NCBI GenBank assembly: GCA_022803075.1
Contig: JAFFTF010000003.1
Location: 1-38,035 of the forward strand
Direction: 5' to 3'
DNA: 38,035 bases
From: Micrococcales bacterium 31B
GTDB lineage: Bacteria; Actinomycetota; Actinomycetes; Actinomycetales; Dermabacteraceae
The notes beneath the pieces were generated by a model. The model did no database searches. It was given only the letters and a program-made list of their open reading frames with translations, and was not told the origin of the DNA. Positions 8,701-15,726 of this stretch are shown here, one piece after another. Position 1 is the stretch's first letter. Every line of letters begins with the position of its first letter. Position numbers and translations under genes: made by a program.

Positions 8701-9904
8701 CCGTATTGGGGGTGCCGGGCCAGTTGCCGATCTTGGGGTTTCCCACCACATCTTTGCCGCCGCCGAGCTGGTAGTAGGTGGGTGCGCCGACGTACTTCGA
8801 GAACGTGCCCCCCTCGCCCGTGTTCGGGTTCGGCAGGCTCGCGCCGCGGGTCTTGAGTGTCGGTTCGTCCGCGATGGCGCTCTGCGACCAGATCCAGCTC
8901 TTGCCCTCGTCGTCGGCGACGCAGTGGCCCGCGGTCAGCACGTAGGGGCGGGTGTCGCCGCCGACGCTGCCGTCGCCGCGCGCGCCGAAGCCGAGGGAGC
9001 ACAGGCCGAGACCGACGCTGTTGATCAGCGGTACCGTCACGTCCACGTAGGTGTTCCAGGCCTCGTCGCTGTTGTCGGTGGGCTTCCACGTCGAGGGCTG
9101 GGGGTCCAGCCCGTCGACCTGGGTGCCGGTGTAGATGCCGCGGCCGTTGCGCAGTTCGTAGGAGCCCGACCAGTCGGGCGCCACGTCGTCGTAGTTCTCG
9201 GGGGTGCCACCCGTGCTGACCTGCACGGGGATGTCCGAGGGCACCACCCCGTCGGGCAGGCTCGCGCCGTCGGCGAGGGTCGCGACGAGACCGCCGCTGC
9301 GGATGTCGACGCCGGCCACGAGCACGTCGCCGCGGCCGCCGGCCAGCAGGGCGCTCGCGGCGGCGTCGAGTTCGGCGAAGGAGTGCGGCGCGGTGCGCGC
9401 GGTGACGCCGAGCGCCGCGATGGCCTCGCGGGCCTCGGGGGTGGTCGCGGCAATCGTGATGCCGTCGCCTTCGGCCCAGCCGCCGAGTATCTGCTCGGGG
9501 TAGGCGGCCGCGAGGTAGTCGCTCGTGCGCGCAGCGGCCTGGCTGAGGGCACTGTCGCGAAGGTACTGCTCGGGGGTGGTATTGAGGTCGCGCTCGATGG
9601 CTTGCCGCATGCCCAGCGGCAGGCTTTCGACCTTGGGCGTGACCACCTGCACCTCGCCGACGTATGAGACGGTGCCCTCGCCGAGGTCGAGTGCCTGCGG
9701 TGGGTCGTCGGTGATTCTGGACGCTCGGGTGGCTGGGGTGGCTGCGGTGGCTGGGTTGGCTGGGGTGGCTGCGGTGGCTGCGGTGGCCGTGCTGGATAGT
9801 TTGGCCGGCTGGGCCTGCACGGGGTGCGGGGAGGCAAAGGTGGCACAGACCGCAATCAGGGTCGCGGAGACAGCGGTTTTCCAGATCGAGCGACGAGCAT
9901 GCAT
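5207..9904 (-). CDS. Very large secreted S1 serine protease with nine Ig-like domains and C-terminal repeats
   Basis: A 1565-residue secreted protease. The ATG at 9904 has GAGGAG seven bases upstream and opens a signal peptide (MHARRSIWKTAVSATLIAV..., site near VQA); a start 72 bp upstream lacks these. A short Ala/Thr/Pro-rich repeat (residues ~38-59) precedes a propeptide and the catalytic domain with His327 (LTAGHC), Asp402 (PNTDATLI) and Ser493 (GDSGG). Nine consecutive Ig-like domains of ~92 residues follow (~552-1377), then four W-x3-G-[FY]-P-x-P units (~1378-1565). It shares propeptide, catalytic and C-terminal regions with the 837-residue neighbour, from which it differs mainly by eight extra Ig domains. 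The Ig array probably acts as a stalk spacing the protease from its attachment domain; this is inference. Confidence 0.92.
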   Translation of the reverse strand: MHARRSIWKTAVSATLIAVCATFASPHPVQAQPAKLSSTATAATAATPANPATAATPATRASRITDDPPQALDLGEGTVSYVGEVQVVTPKVESLPLGMRQAIERDLNTTPEQYLRDSALSQAAARTSDYLAAAYPEQILGGWAEGDGITIAATTPEAREAIAALGVTARTAPHSFAELDAAASALLAGGRGDVLVAGVDIRSGGLVATLADGASLPDGVVPSDIPVQVSTGGTPENYDDVAPDWSGSYELRNGRGIYTGTQVDGLDPQPSTWKPTDNSDEAWNTYVDVTVPLINSVGLGLCSLGFGARGDGSVGGDTRPYVLTAGHCVADDEGKSWIWSQSAIADEPTLKTRGASLPNPNTGEGGTFSKYVGAPTYYQLGGGKDVVGNPKIGNWPGTPNTDATLIPIEAASGLSPSNQVWTYPTTKDDNPPTNIAVTGLANPVAGDSVCHSGGVSGWHCGEVVLANALWYGGVKSGAIFGMTVKMCATNGDSGGATVMGTSAVGLLQGGTSGAAFPEGAEDCLPDSNHTSLVASTRVLQPALDTVGVRILQDVAPPVITAPAADATLDAGLESYTVTGTAIAGDTVTLALDGVDLGETPADPVSGAWSFTLTNPKSGQHTLKAQSVRDPVNHSAAVTTAFTVATVAPPVVTSPAAGAVLPATTTLDIVGTAAQGDTVSVYVDGQLVGSVEVTAASGQWTLAGVEVAAGEHTLETQATRGAVNASTRTTSTFTVTALSDAPLIKSPVAGSTLRGDTTTFTASGTAAPGQTVTVSVDGATLGTATAQADGTWTLANLPTETGDHTLTAVATRADGTQTPEASATFSVRWEFDAPGITEPATTLPPAESVTLAGTASADQVVALTLNGTFVGSARADASGAWTLPQVAVTPGQHTVTAWIGTETAPRSPAAELMFTVQARATAPVITRPTPQQVLPIGTVSTDLAGTATAGDTVIVTLDGRAVGSPRAGADGAWSIPAVAVEEGEHVVTAIAERNENNRSEETTSLFSVTPRASAPTFTSPAEAAVLRFGTLTVTVSGTGTAGDLISLQPNDGPALTATVSPTRTWSIADVPLTVGVNTLAATAARGEGNVSEPATLTVRVDGPAETPVITSPAEGAVLPATTMSITVKGTATPGDLVAVTLEGVAVGTVTTNGTGAWSLADLPVTAGANHTLTAQAQRGSTNTSGTLTRTFSVLPRAAAPTITSPTAGAVLPLGSTQTTITGTATAGDRVDVSVNGGSPRSVTAAADGTWSLANVPVAGGTNTLTAVAHRSDGNVSLPTVVQITVQERSAAPVISTPAAGSTLPAGTTTVTVTGRATPGDIVYASIGQGAAVRTTAAADGTWRVAGLSVQAGLLTVSAYAQRPGTLPSPTVRHTFTVEARAVPTLFRTATSDVLYRLTGSGASTRAVPISFAEWASYGYPAPRLYPSAYVKYAWSNDVYAVNFWHTDPSTWTWQRLTLADWQRAGYPRPGIAGWIAGTTAHKWGTNDELFAVLNGTTHKLSFAEWQAMGYLPFTNRANEGFAKTPGSNVLYRMTSLSGNRGVPLTLPQWIAQSFPTPRTIPFAPRP
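9728..9790. repeat. In-frame 9-bp tandem repeat in the protease N-terminus
   Basis: Seven consecutive 9-bp units close to GGTGGCTGS (plus strand). On the coding strand each gives three residues of an Ala/Thr/Pro/Asn-rich linker just after the signal peptide. Because units are multiples of three, copy number can change without a frameshift. Confidence 0.85.
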
Positions 9905-9987
9905 AAGGTTTCTCCTCGAGAACGCGGCCCGCCACTGCGGCTGCCGACTGTGCGTTTCGCGCTGCCCCCGGCGCACACACCCTCTCG

Positions 9988-9993
9988 ATTCTA
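9988..9993 (-). promoter_or_regulatory. Candidate -10 element of the nine-Ig protease gene
   Basis: On the minus strand this reads TAGAAT, inside TATAGAAT, about 84 bases upstream of the start codon. No clear -35 hexamer is visible. Confidence 0.28.
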
Positions 9994-10059
9994 TACGGAT
10001 AGTAGTGGAGGATCACCTTATGTAACTATGTAGCGGGGCGAGGAAGAGGCGCCGGGCGC

Positions 10060-11991
10060 TCACTTGGTCTGCGAAGATACCGCCTGCACCGCCGTGGGCA
10101 CGACCTTCACGATCGTGTAATACGCCGGCAGACCGTCCCAGCCGAACACCGTAGGCAGTATGTTTTCCGAAAACAGCCCGACCGAATCGTCGAAACTGAG
10201 CGGAATCGCCGGCAAATCACGCAATAACGTGCTTTGGGCCGCAGCCAACGCGGCCGCGGGGGTCAGCTGCCCCGCGGGCGTCCCCGCCCCCGGCGCTCCC
10301 CCGGCGGTACCCGAGGCTGCACCACTCGGCACCGGCACCGGAGGCACCGAGGTCTCGCCCGACTCAGCGGGCTGCGGCGACGAGTTCGACTCCGTGGACG
10401 ACGGTTCGGCGCCCTCGGCAACAGCCGGCGGCAGCGGCTGGACTCCGGGCAGTGCCGACAGCGCCGCCGCCAGGGCGGCGTCGAACTCGGCACTCTGGTA
10501 GTCCCCGTCATTAGCGCCCTGGCCCTGCGCCGCCGAGCTCGCGAACTGCGGCTGCAGGTAGGCCAGCGGCGAGGGATACCCGGGGGTCCAGCGCGTCACG
10601 AGGGCCGCGTCCACGAGCCGATCCGCGATATTTTGCTGCATCTGCGCCTGAGTTTCGAAGGCGAGTTCACGTACGGGAATGCCCAGCACGGCCTGGACGT
10701 CCGCCACCACCTGCTTCGCCCACGCCAGCGTCATGGGATCATCCGCCGCATACGCGACCTTCAGTTCTCCACCCCACGGCCGCAGCGCTTCGGCCTGCCG
10801 CCACAGCGCGACGGCCTGTGCCGGGTCGCGACGCAGCACCTCGTTTCCCGGCTGCGACGGAGTGTAGGTAGCGAGGCTGTACGACGTGAAATCGGTCGCC
10901 GGGGTGCAGGTCTGGCCCATGACCTGGCGGCAAAAGGCCTCGCGGTCGAGGCTGCGCGACACCGCCGCGCGGCGCAGCCGACCCTCGGCGTCGCTGCCGA
11001 AACCCAGCAGCGATTGCGGAATCAACAGCTGCGAAATGGTTTTGCCCGAGGCCTTCAGTGCCCGCGGCTGTCCACCCGCGACCGCCGTCGAGACACTCGG
11101 CGAGCCGCCCACCAACACGTCGAGGTTATTGCTCGTGACATCGCTCAGAGCGAGATCAGCGTCGGCATAAAACACGAAGGTGAGGCCGCCGTTGCGGGGC
11201 ACTCGCGAACCCTCGTAGGCGGTGTTGCGCACGAGCTGCAGTTGCCGATCATGCTGCCACGCGTCCACGCTCTTCATCATGTAGGGCCCGTTGCCTATCG
11301 GCGACTCCCCGAACGCCACCATGTCTTGGTAGGCCACCTTGGGCAGGGGAAAGAACGCGCGAAAGCCCAGCATCAGCGGAAAACTCGGCACGGGCCGCGT
11401 CAGTACCACCGCGAACGTGAGTTCGTCGACCAGCACGAGGCCGCTCATCGAATCGGCCGTGGGATTCCCCGTCGGCGGGGCGACCGCAGAGTACCCCTCG
11501 ATCAACGAAAAGTAGGCGGCGTTGGCCTGGGCGTTGGTTTTCACGGCACCGAAGTTCCAGGCATTCACGAACGATTCGGCCGTGACGGCGGTGTCGTCCG
11601 TGAAGGTTTGGCCCTCGCGAATGCGAATGGTCCACACCTGGTTGTCGGCGCTCGTGATGGACTCGGCCACCTCATACCGCAGCACCCCATCGGCGGCGTA
11701 GGTCACGAGACCCGCGAACAACTGGTCGACCACGCGGCCACCACTGGATTCGTCCGCATCGGTCGGCAGCAGGCTCGTGGGCGGCTCGCTGCTGTTCGTC
11801 GAGATAATGCCGTCGCTGTTGGCCACGAAACTGTTAGCCGTGAGGGGCGCGAAGGGCATGTCTGGGCCGGGAGCAGGCGTGCACGCGCCGAGCGCGAGCG
11901 TAGCGCCTCCCGCAAGCCCCGCGAACAGGGTGCGTCGCCCGAACTCGGGGGGGCTCATAGCGCTGCGGCTACTGGTGGCTGGGCTCTTCAT
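10060..11991 (-). CDS. oppA: Peptide ABC transporter substrate-binding lipoprotein (family 5), second copy
   Basis: A 643-residue family-5 solute-binding protein, which would capture extracellular oligopeptides for the importer encoded just upstream. The N-terminus has a twin-arginine motif (FGRRTLFAG) and a lipobox LGAC, giving lipidated Cys37, so Tat export and membrane anchoring are expected. Family landmarks include SFVNAWNFGA, a NGPYMM segment and DLPAIPLSF near the end. It is a paralog of the protein at 15727-17457 but carries an extra low-complexity Pro/Ser/Gly insertion of ~65 residues (coded by about 10262-10463) before the final lobe. The ATG at 11991 is chosen because it leads into the leader; its ribosome site is weak. 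It follows oppDF after a 76-bp gap. Confidence 0.88.
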   Translation of the reverse strand: MKSPATSSRSAMSPPEFGRRTLFAGLAGGATLALGACTPAPGPDMPFAPLTANSFVANSDGIISTNSSEPPTSLLPTDADESSGGRVVDQLFAGLVTYAADGVLRYEVAESITSADNQVWTIRIREGQTFTDDTAVTAESFVNAWNFGAVKTNAQANAAYFSLIEGYSAVAPPTGNPTADSMSGLVLVDELTFAVVLTRPVPSFPLMLGFRAFFPLPKVAYQDMVAFGESPIGNGPYMMKSVDAWQHDRQLQLVRNTAYEGSRVPRNGGLTFVFYADADLALSDVTSNNLDVLVGGSPSVSTAVAGGQPRALKASGKTISQLLIPQSLLGFGSDAEGRLRRAAVSRSLDREAFCRQVMGQTCTPATDFTSYSLATYTPSQPGNEVLRRDPAQAVALWRQAEALRPWGGELKVAYAADDPMTLAWAKQVVADVQAVLGIPVRELAFETQAQMQQNIADRLVDAALVTRWTPGYPSPLAYLQPQFASSAAQGQGANDGDYQSAEFDAALAAALSALPGVQPLPPAVAEGAEPSSTESNSSPQPAESGETSVPPVPVPSGAASGTAGGAPGAGTPAGQLTPAAALAAAQSTLLRDLPAIPLSFDDSVGLFSENILPTVFGWDGLPAYYTIVKVVPTAVQAVSSQTK

Positions 11992-12010
11992 ACTCGAACC
12001 ATCGTACTGC

Positions 12011-12049
12011 GCGGGGCGGTGCGGACCTTTGCGATCCGGCCCGCCCCGC
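12011..12049 (-). other. Inverted repeat between oppDF and the second oppA
   Basis: GCGGGGCGG (12011-12019) pairs perfectly with CCGCCCCGC (12041-12049) around a 21-base spacer. No U-run follows on the minus strand. It may be an mRNA-processing or attenuation structure. Confidence 0.45.
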
Positions 12050-12067
12050 ACGGTGTCATGTGCCTCG

Positions 12068-13762
12068 TTACGAGGCCAGCTCGATGCTGCCGCCGGGTAT
12101 CGCGTTCAGCAACTTGCGCGTGTACTCCTGCTGCGGGTTCTCGAACAGCGCGTCGGTGGTCTGCTGCTCGACGATCTTTCCCTTCTCCATCACGACCACG
12201 TTGTCGGCGATCTGGCGCACCACCGCGAGGTCATGCGTGATGAACAGGTAGGTGAGACCCAGCTCTTGCTGCAGGTCGTTAAGCAGCTTCAGAATCTGCG
12301 CCTGCACGAGCACGTCGAGCGCCGACACGGCCTCGTCGCAGATCACCACCTCCGGGTCGAGCGCGAGCGCCCGCGCAATCGCGATGCGTTGGCGTTGGCC
12401 GCCCGACAGTTCGTTGGGAAACCGCGTCATGGTGCTCTCGGGCATCGCGACGTGCTCGAGCAGCTCGGCCACCTTTTTGCGGCGCGAGTTGGAGTCCCCG
12501 ATCTTGTGCAGCACCATCGGCTCCTCGATGATGCGCTGAATCGAGTACATGGGGTCGAGCGAACCGTAGGGGTTTTGGAACACCGGCTGCATCTTGCGAC
12601 GCAGCTTGAAGAGTTCCTGGCGGTTCATCTTCTGCACGTGCTGGCCCTCGAAGATCACGTCACCCGCGGTGGGTTCGAGCAGCCCCAGCACCATCTGCGC
12701 GATGGTCGACTTGCCCGAGCCCGACTCCCCCACGATCGCCGTCGTGGTGCCGCGCTTCATCTCGAAGCTCGCCCCCTCAACCGCCACGAAATCCTGGGCC
12801 CGGCCGAGGCCGGGGTTCGGAATCTTGAACACCTTGCGCAGGCCCTCGACCTTGATCACGGTCTCGTCCTTCTCGACGTTGCCCTTCGCGGCCGCCGATT
12901 CGAGGCGCCGTGACGACAGCGAGGGCGCGCTCGTGACGAGCCGCTTGGTGTAAGGGTGCTGCGGGTCCTGCAAAATCTCGAGCGCAGGCCCGGATTCGAC
13001 CACCTCGCCCCGGTACATCACGACGAGGTGTTCGGCGCGCTCCGCGGCGAGGCCGAGGTCGTGGGTGATGAGCAGCACCGCGACGCCGAGTTCGCTCGTG
13101 AGCCCGTCGAGGTGATCGAGAATCTGCTGCTGCACCGTCACGTCGAGGGCGCTGGTCGGCTCGTCCGCGATGAGTAGCTTGGGTCGGGCCGCGAGGCCCA
13201 TGGCGATCAGCGCGCGCTGGCGCATACCACCCGAAAACTCGTGCGGATACTGCTTGGCGCGCCGCTCGGCGTCCGGCAGCCCCGCCTCGGCGAGCAGCTC
13301 GACCACGCGCTGCTTGGTCGCGGCGCCCTTCTTCCAGCCGTTGGCGACGAGCGCCTCCTCGATCTGGTAGCCGACCTTCCACATGGGGTTGAGGTTCGAC
13401 ATCGGGTCCTGCGGCACGAGGCCGATGCTTGACCCGCGCAGGGCGATGATCTGCTTGCGCGACTGACCCGTGATCTCGCGGCCCTCGAACTTGATGGAGC
13501 CCCCGGCCACGCGGCCGTTGCTCTGCAGCAGGTCGATGATGGCCGCGGCGGTGGTGGACTTGCCGGAACCCGACTCGCCCACGATCGCGACCGTCTGGCC
13601 CGGGTAGACCGTGAGGTTGGCCTTGCGCACGGCCTTCACCTCGCCGCCCTGGGTTTTGAAGGTGACCTGCAGGTCTTTGATCTCGAGTAGGGGCTCTTTA
13701 TTCTCGGACGCTCCGGGGGCCGGTTTGGCCCCCTTGCCGAGGTTGACTGGTTTCGCGTTCAT
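12068..13762 (-). CDS. oppDF: Oligopeptide ABC transporter ATPase, fused OppD-OppF
   Basis: A 564-residue cytoplasmic protein with two complete ABC modules that energise peptide import. Module 1 has Walker [10 protein letters not shown] (62-70), signature LSGGMRQR and Walker [13 protein letters not shown]. Module 2 has Walker [10 protein letters not shown] (~345-353), signature LSGGQRQR and Walker [13 protein letters not shown]. Each module is followed by the oligopeptide-binding C-terminal extension typical of OppD/OppF (HPYTKRLV and QQEYTRKLL segments). In many bacteria these are two genes; here they are one polypeptide joined by a short linker. Its ATG overlaps the oppC stop by four bases (ATGA), indicating translational coupling. 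Confidence 0.95.
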   Translation of the reverse strand: MNAKPVNLGKGAKPAPGASENKEPLLEIKDLQVTFKTQGGEVKAVRKANLTVYPGQTVAIVGESGSGKSTTAAAIIDLLQSNGRVAGGSIKFEGREITGQSRKQIIALRGSSIGLVPQDPMSNLNPMWKVGYQIEEALVANGWKKGAATKQRVVELLAEAGLPDAERRAKQYPHEFSGGMRQRALIAMGLAARPKLLIADEPTSALDVTVQQQILDHLDGLTSELGVAVLLITHDLGLAAERAEHLVVMYRGEVVESGPALEILQDPQHPYTKRLVTSAPSLSSRRLESAAAKGNVEKDETVIKVEGLRKVFKIPNPGLGRAQDFVAVEGASFEMKRGTTTAIVGESGSGKSTIAQMVLGLLEPTAGDVIFEGQHVQKMNRQELFKLRRKMQPVFQNPYGSLDPMYSIQRIIEEPMVLHKIGDSNSRRKKVAELLEHVAMPESTMTRFPNELSGGQRQRIAIARALALDPEVVICDEAVSALDVLVQAQILKLLNDLQQELGLTYLFITHDLAVVRQIADNVVVMEKGKIVEQQTTDALFENPQQEYTRKLLNAIPGGSIELAS

Positions 13763-14721
13763 CGGGTCTTCGCTTTCGGGTCGAGCGCGTCGCGCACCGC
13801 GTCGCCGAGGGTGAGGAAGGCGAGAACGGTGAAGGCCAGGGCCGCAGAGGGGTAGAGCAGCACCGACGGGTTGGTGTTGATGTCGGACTGCGCGTTGCTG
13901 ATGGCGGCGCCCCAGCTACGCACGTCGGGCGGCAGGCCGATGCCGAGGAACGACAGGGTGGCCTCGGCGACGATGAAGCCGCCGAGCGACACGGTAGCCA
14001 CGACGATCAGCGGGCCGAGGGCGTTGGGTATCACGTGCTTCATGAGCGTGTAGAACTTGGAGCCGCCAAGCGACGTGGAGGCCGCGATGTACTCGTTGTT
14101 TTTGACGCTCAGCACGGCGCCGCGCGTCACGCGGGCGATGGAGGGCCAGCCGAACAGCGCGAGCGAGAGAATCACCGTGGTGAGGCCCGCCTTATCGCGG
14201 AACACCGAGCCGATCACGATGGCCGCGAGAATCAACGGCACGCCGAAGAAGATGTCGGTGACGCGACCGAGAATGGCGTCCATCCAGCCGCCGTAGTAGC
14301 CGGCCAGGGAGCCGAGGATGCCACCGACGAACGTGACGATGAGGGTCGTGATGATGCCGACCGCAACCGACGCGCGGGCACCGTACAGGGTGGTCACGAA
14401 CACATCGCAGCCCTGCTTGTCGAATCCAAAGGGCGAACCCGGGCGCGGGCCCTCGAGCGAGTTCAGCAAAAAGCAGTTCGCGTTACTCGGGGACTGCTTG
14501 GTGAACAGGGTGGGGGCGATGATCACGACGAGCAGCAGCACGATCATGGCCGCGCTGATCCAGAACAGGGGGTTGCGGCGCAGGCTGCGCCACGCGTCGC
14601 GCCAGAAGCTCGACTTCACCTCGGAGACCCTCAGGGTGTCGACGGCGCCCAGGGTATTGGCGTCGAAGGGTGCCACGAAGCGTGCCTGCCCGGCGCGGGC
14701 ATGGGAGGTGTTATTTTCCAT
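13759..14721 (-). CDS. oppC: Oligopeptide ABC transporter permease OppC
   Basis: A 320-residue inner-membrane permease with about six hydrophobic segments and the BPD-type EAA loop (EYIAASTSLGGS followed by IPN). The long hydrophilic N-terminus and first helix (PLFWISAAMIVLLLVVII) are typical of OppC/DppC. The ATG at 14721, with AAGGAT six bases upstream, is favoured; it overlaps the end of oppB by 11 bases. It pairs with OppB to form the translocation pore. It ends by overlapping the oppDF start by four bases. Confidence 0.93.
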   Translation of the reverse strand: MENNTSHARAGQARFVAPFDANTLGAVDTLRVSEVKSSFWRDAWRSLRRNPLFWISAAMIVLLLVVIIAPTLFTKQSPSNANCFLLNSLEGPRPGSPFGFDKQGCDVFVTTLYGARASVAVGIITTLIVTFVGGILGSLAGYYGGWMDAILGRVTDIFFGVPLILAAIVIGSVFRDKAGLTTVILSLALFGWPSIARVTRGAVLSVKNNEYIAASTSLGGSKFYTLMKHVIPNALGPLIVVATVSLGGFIVAEATLSFLGIGLPPDVRSWGAAISNAQSDINTNPSVLLYPSAALAFTVLAFLTLGDAVRDALDPKAKTR

Positions 14722-15649
14722 GTCGGATCCTTGGGTCGAGCAGCGAGTAGAGCAGGTCAACGAGCAGGTTGGCGAGCAGGTAGACCACCACGAGAACGGT
14801 CACCACAGAGACGGTGAGCGAGTTGTCGCCGAGGTTGACGCCGCGCAAGATGAGCGAGCCCACCCCCTGAATGTTGAATACGCGCTCGGTGACGATCGCG
14901 CCGCCCATGAGGCCGCCGAGGTCGGTGCCGAGGAAGGTCACGACGGGGATCAGCGAGTTGCGCAGCACGTGCACGCGAATCACGCGACCGCGGCTGAGGC
15001 CTTTTGCCGTGGCCGTGCGCACGTGGTCGGCGCTGAGCGCCTCCGACACGGAGACGCGCGTGAGGCGCAACACGTAACAGAACGAGACGGCGCCCAGCAC
15101 GACCGCGGGCATGATGAGGCTTTGGAACGTGGCCTGGCTCGGCACGGTCACGGGGAGCCAGCCGAGCTCGACGCCCACGAGCTGGCGCAGCACGTAGCCG
15201 ATGACGAACGTGGGCACGGCGAGGATGATGAGGCTCGCGACGAGCAGGGTCGAGTCGAACCAGCCGCCCTTCTTGATGCCCGCGATGACGCCGAAGATAA
15301 TGCCGAACACGGCCTCGAAGGTGAGCGCCATGATGGCGAGCGCGGCGGTGACAGGGTAGGCGTTCGCGATCATCGCCGCGATGTCTTGGTTGCCCTGCAG
15401 GGTGTGGCCGAAGTCGCCGACGAAGATGCCCTTGAGGTAGTACAAGTACTGCACGATGAAGGGCTGGTCGAGGTGGTATTGCGCCTTGATCTGGGCGACG
15501 ATCGCCGGGTTGGGGGCGCGGTCTCCGAACATCGCCACCACGGGGTCGCCGGGGGTGAGAAAGACCAGTGCGTACACCAAGAAGGTGGTGCCTAGGAATA
15601 CGGGTATGAGTTGCAGGATTCGCACCGCGAGGTAACGCAGGAATCGCAT
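14711..15649 (-). CDS. oppB: Oligopeptide ABC transporter permease OppB
   Basis: A 312-residue permease opening with MRFLRYLAVRILQLIPVFLG, the usual OppB/DppB N-terminus, with about six membrane segments. The EAA loop is visible as the LSADHVRTATAKGLSRG region followed by LRNSLIPV. The ATG at 15649 has GAGGAG four bases upstream; an upstream in-frame start would run into the intergenic hairpin. It lies 77 bp after oppA1, separated by a strong stem-loop, and overlaps oppC. Confidence 0.93.
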   Translation of the reverse strand: MRFLRYLAVRILQLIPVFLGTTFLVYALVFLTPGDPVVAMFGDRAPNPAIVAQIKAQYHLDQPFIVQYLYYLKGIFVGDFGHTLQGNQDIAAMIANAYPVTAALAIMALTFEAVFGIIFGVIAGIKKGGWFDSTLLVASLIILAVPTFVIGYVLRQLVGVELGWLPVTVPSQATFQSLIMPAVVLGAVSFCYVLRLTRVSVSEALSADHVRTATAKGLSRGRVIRVHVLRNSLIPVVTFLGTDLGGLMGGAIVTERVFNIQGVGSLILRGVNLGDNSLTVSVVTVLVVVYLLANLLVDLLYSLLDPRIRHGK

Positions 15650-15687
15650 GGGGCTCCTCGAGAGGTAGTGAGTGAGAACGCGCAAGC

Positions 15688-15713
15688 GGGGGCGGTGCCG
15701 AGACACCGCCCCC
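15688..15713 (-). terminator. Intercistronic stem-loop between oppA1 and oppB
   Basis: A perfect 10-bp GC stem (15688-15697 with 15704-15713) with a six-base loop, 14 bases past the oppA1 stop codon and upstream of the oppB ribosome site. There is no clear U-run. In binding-protein operons such hairpins commonly stop part of the transcription or protect the upstream message, giving more binding protein than permease. Confidence 0.7.
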
Positions 15714-15726
15714 ACCTACATGAGCG

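Noticed and set aside
10234-12240. Plus-strand frame of ~670 codons opposite the second oppA gene
   Set aside because: Arg/His-rich and featureless, whereas the minus strand encodes a clear binding lipoprotein.
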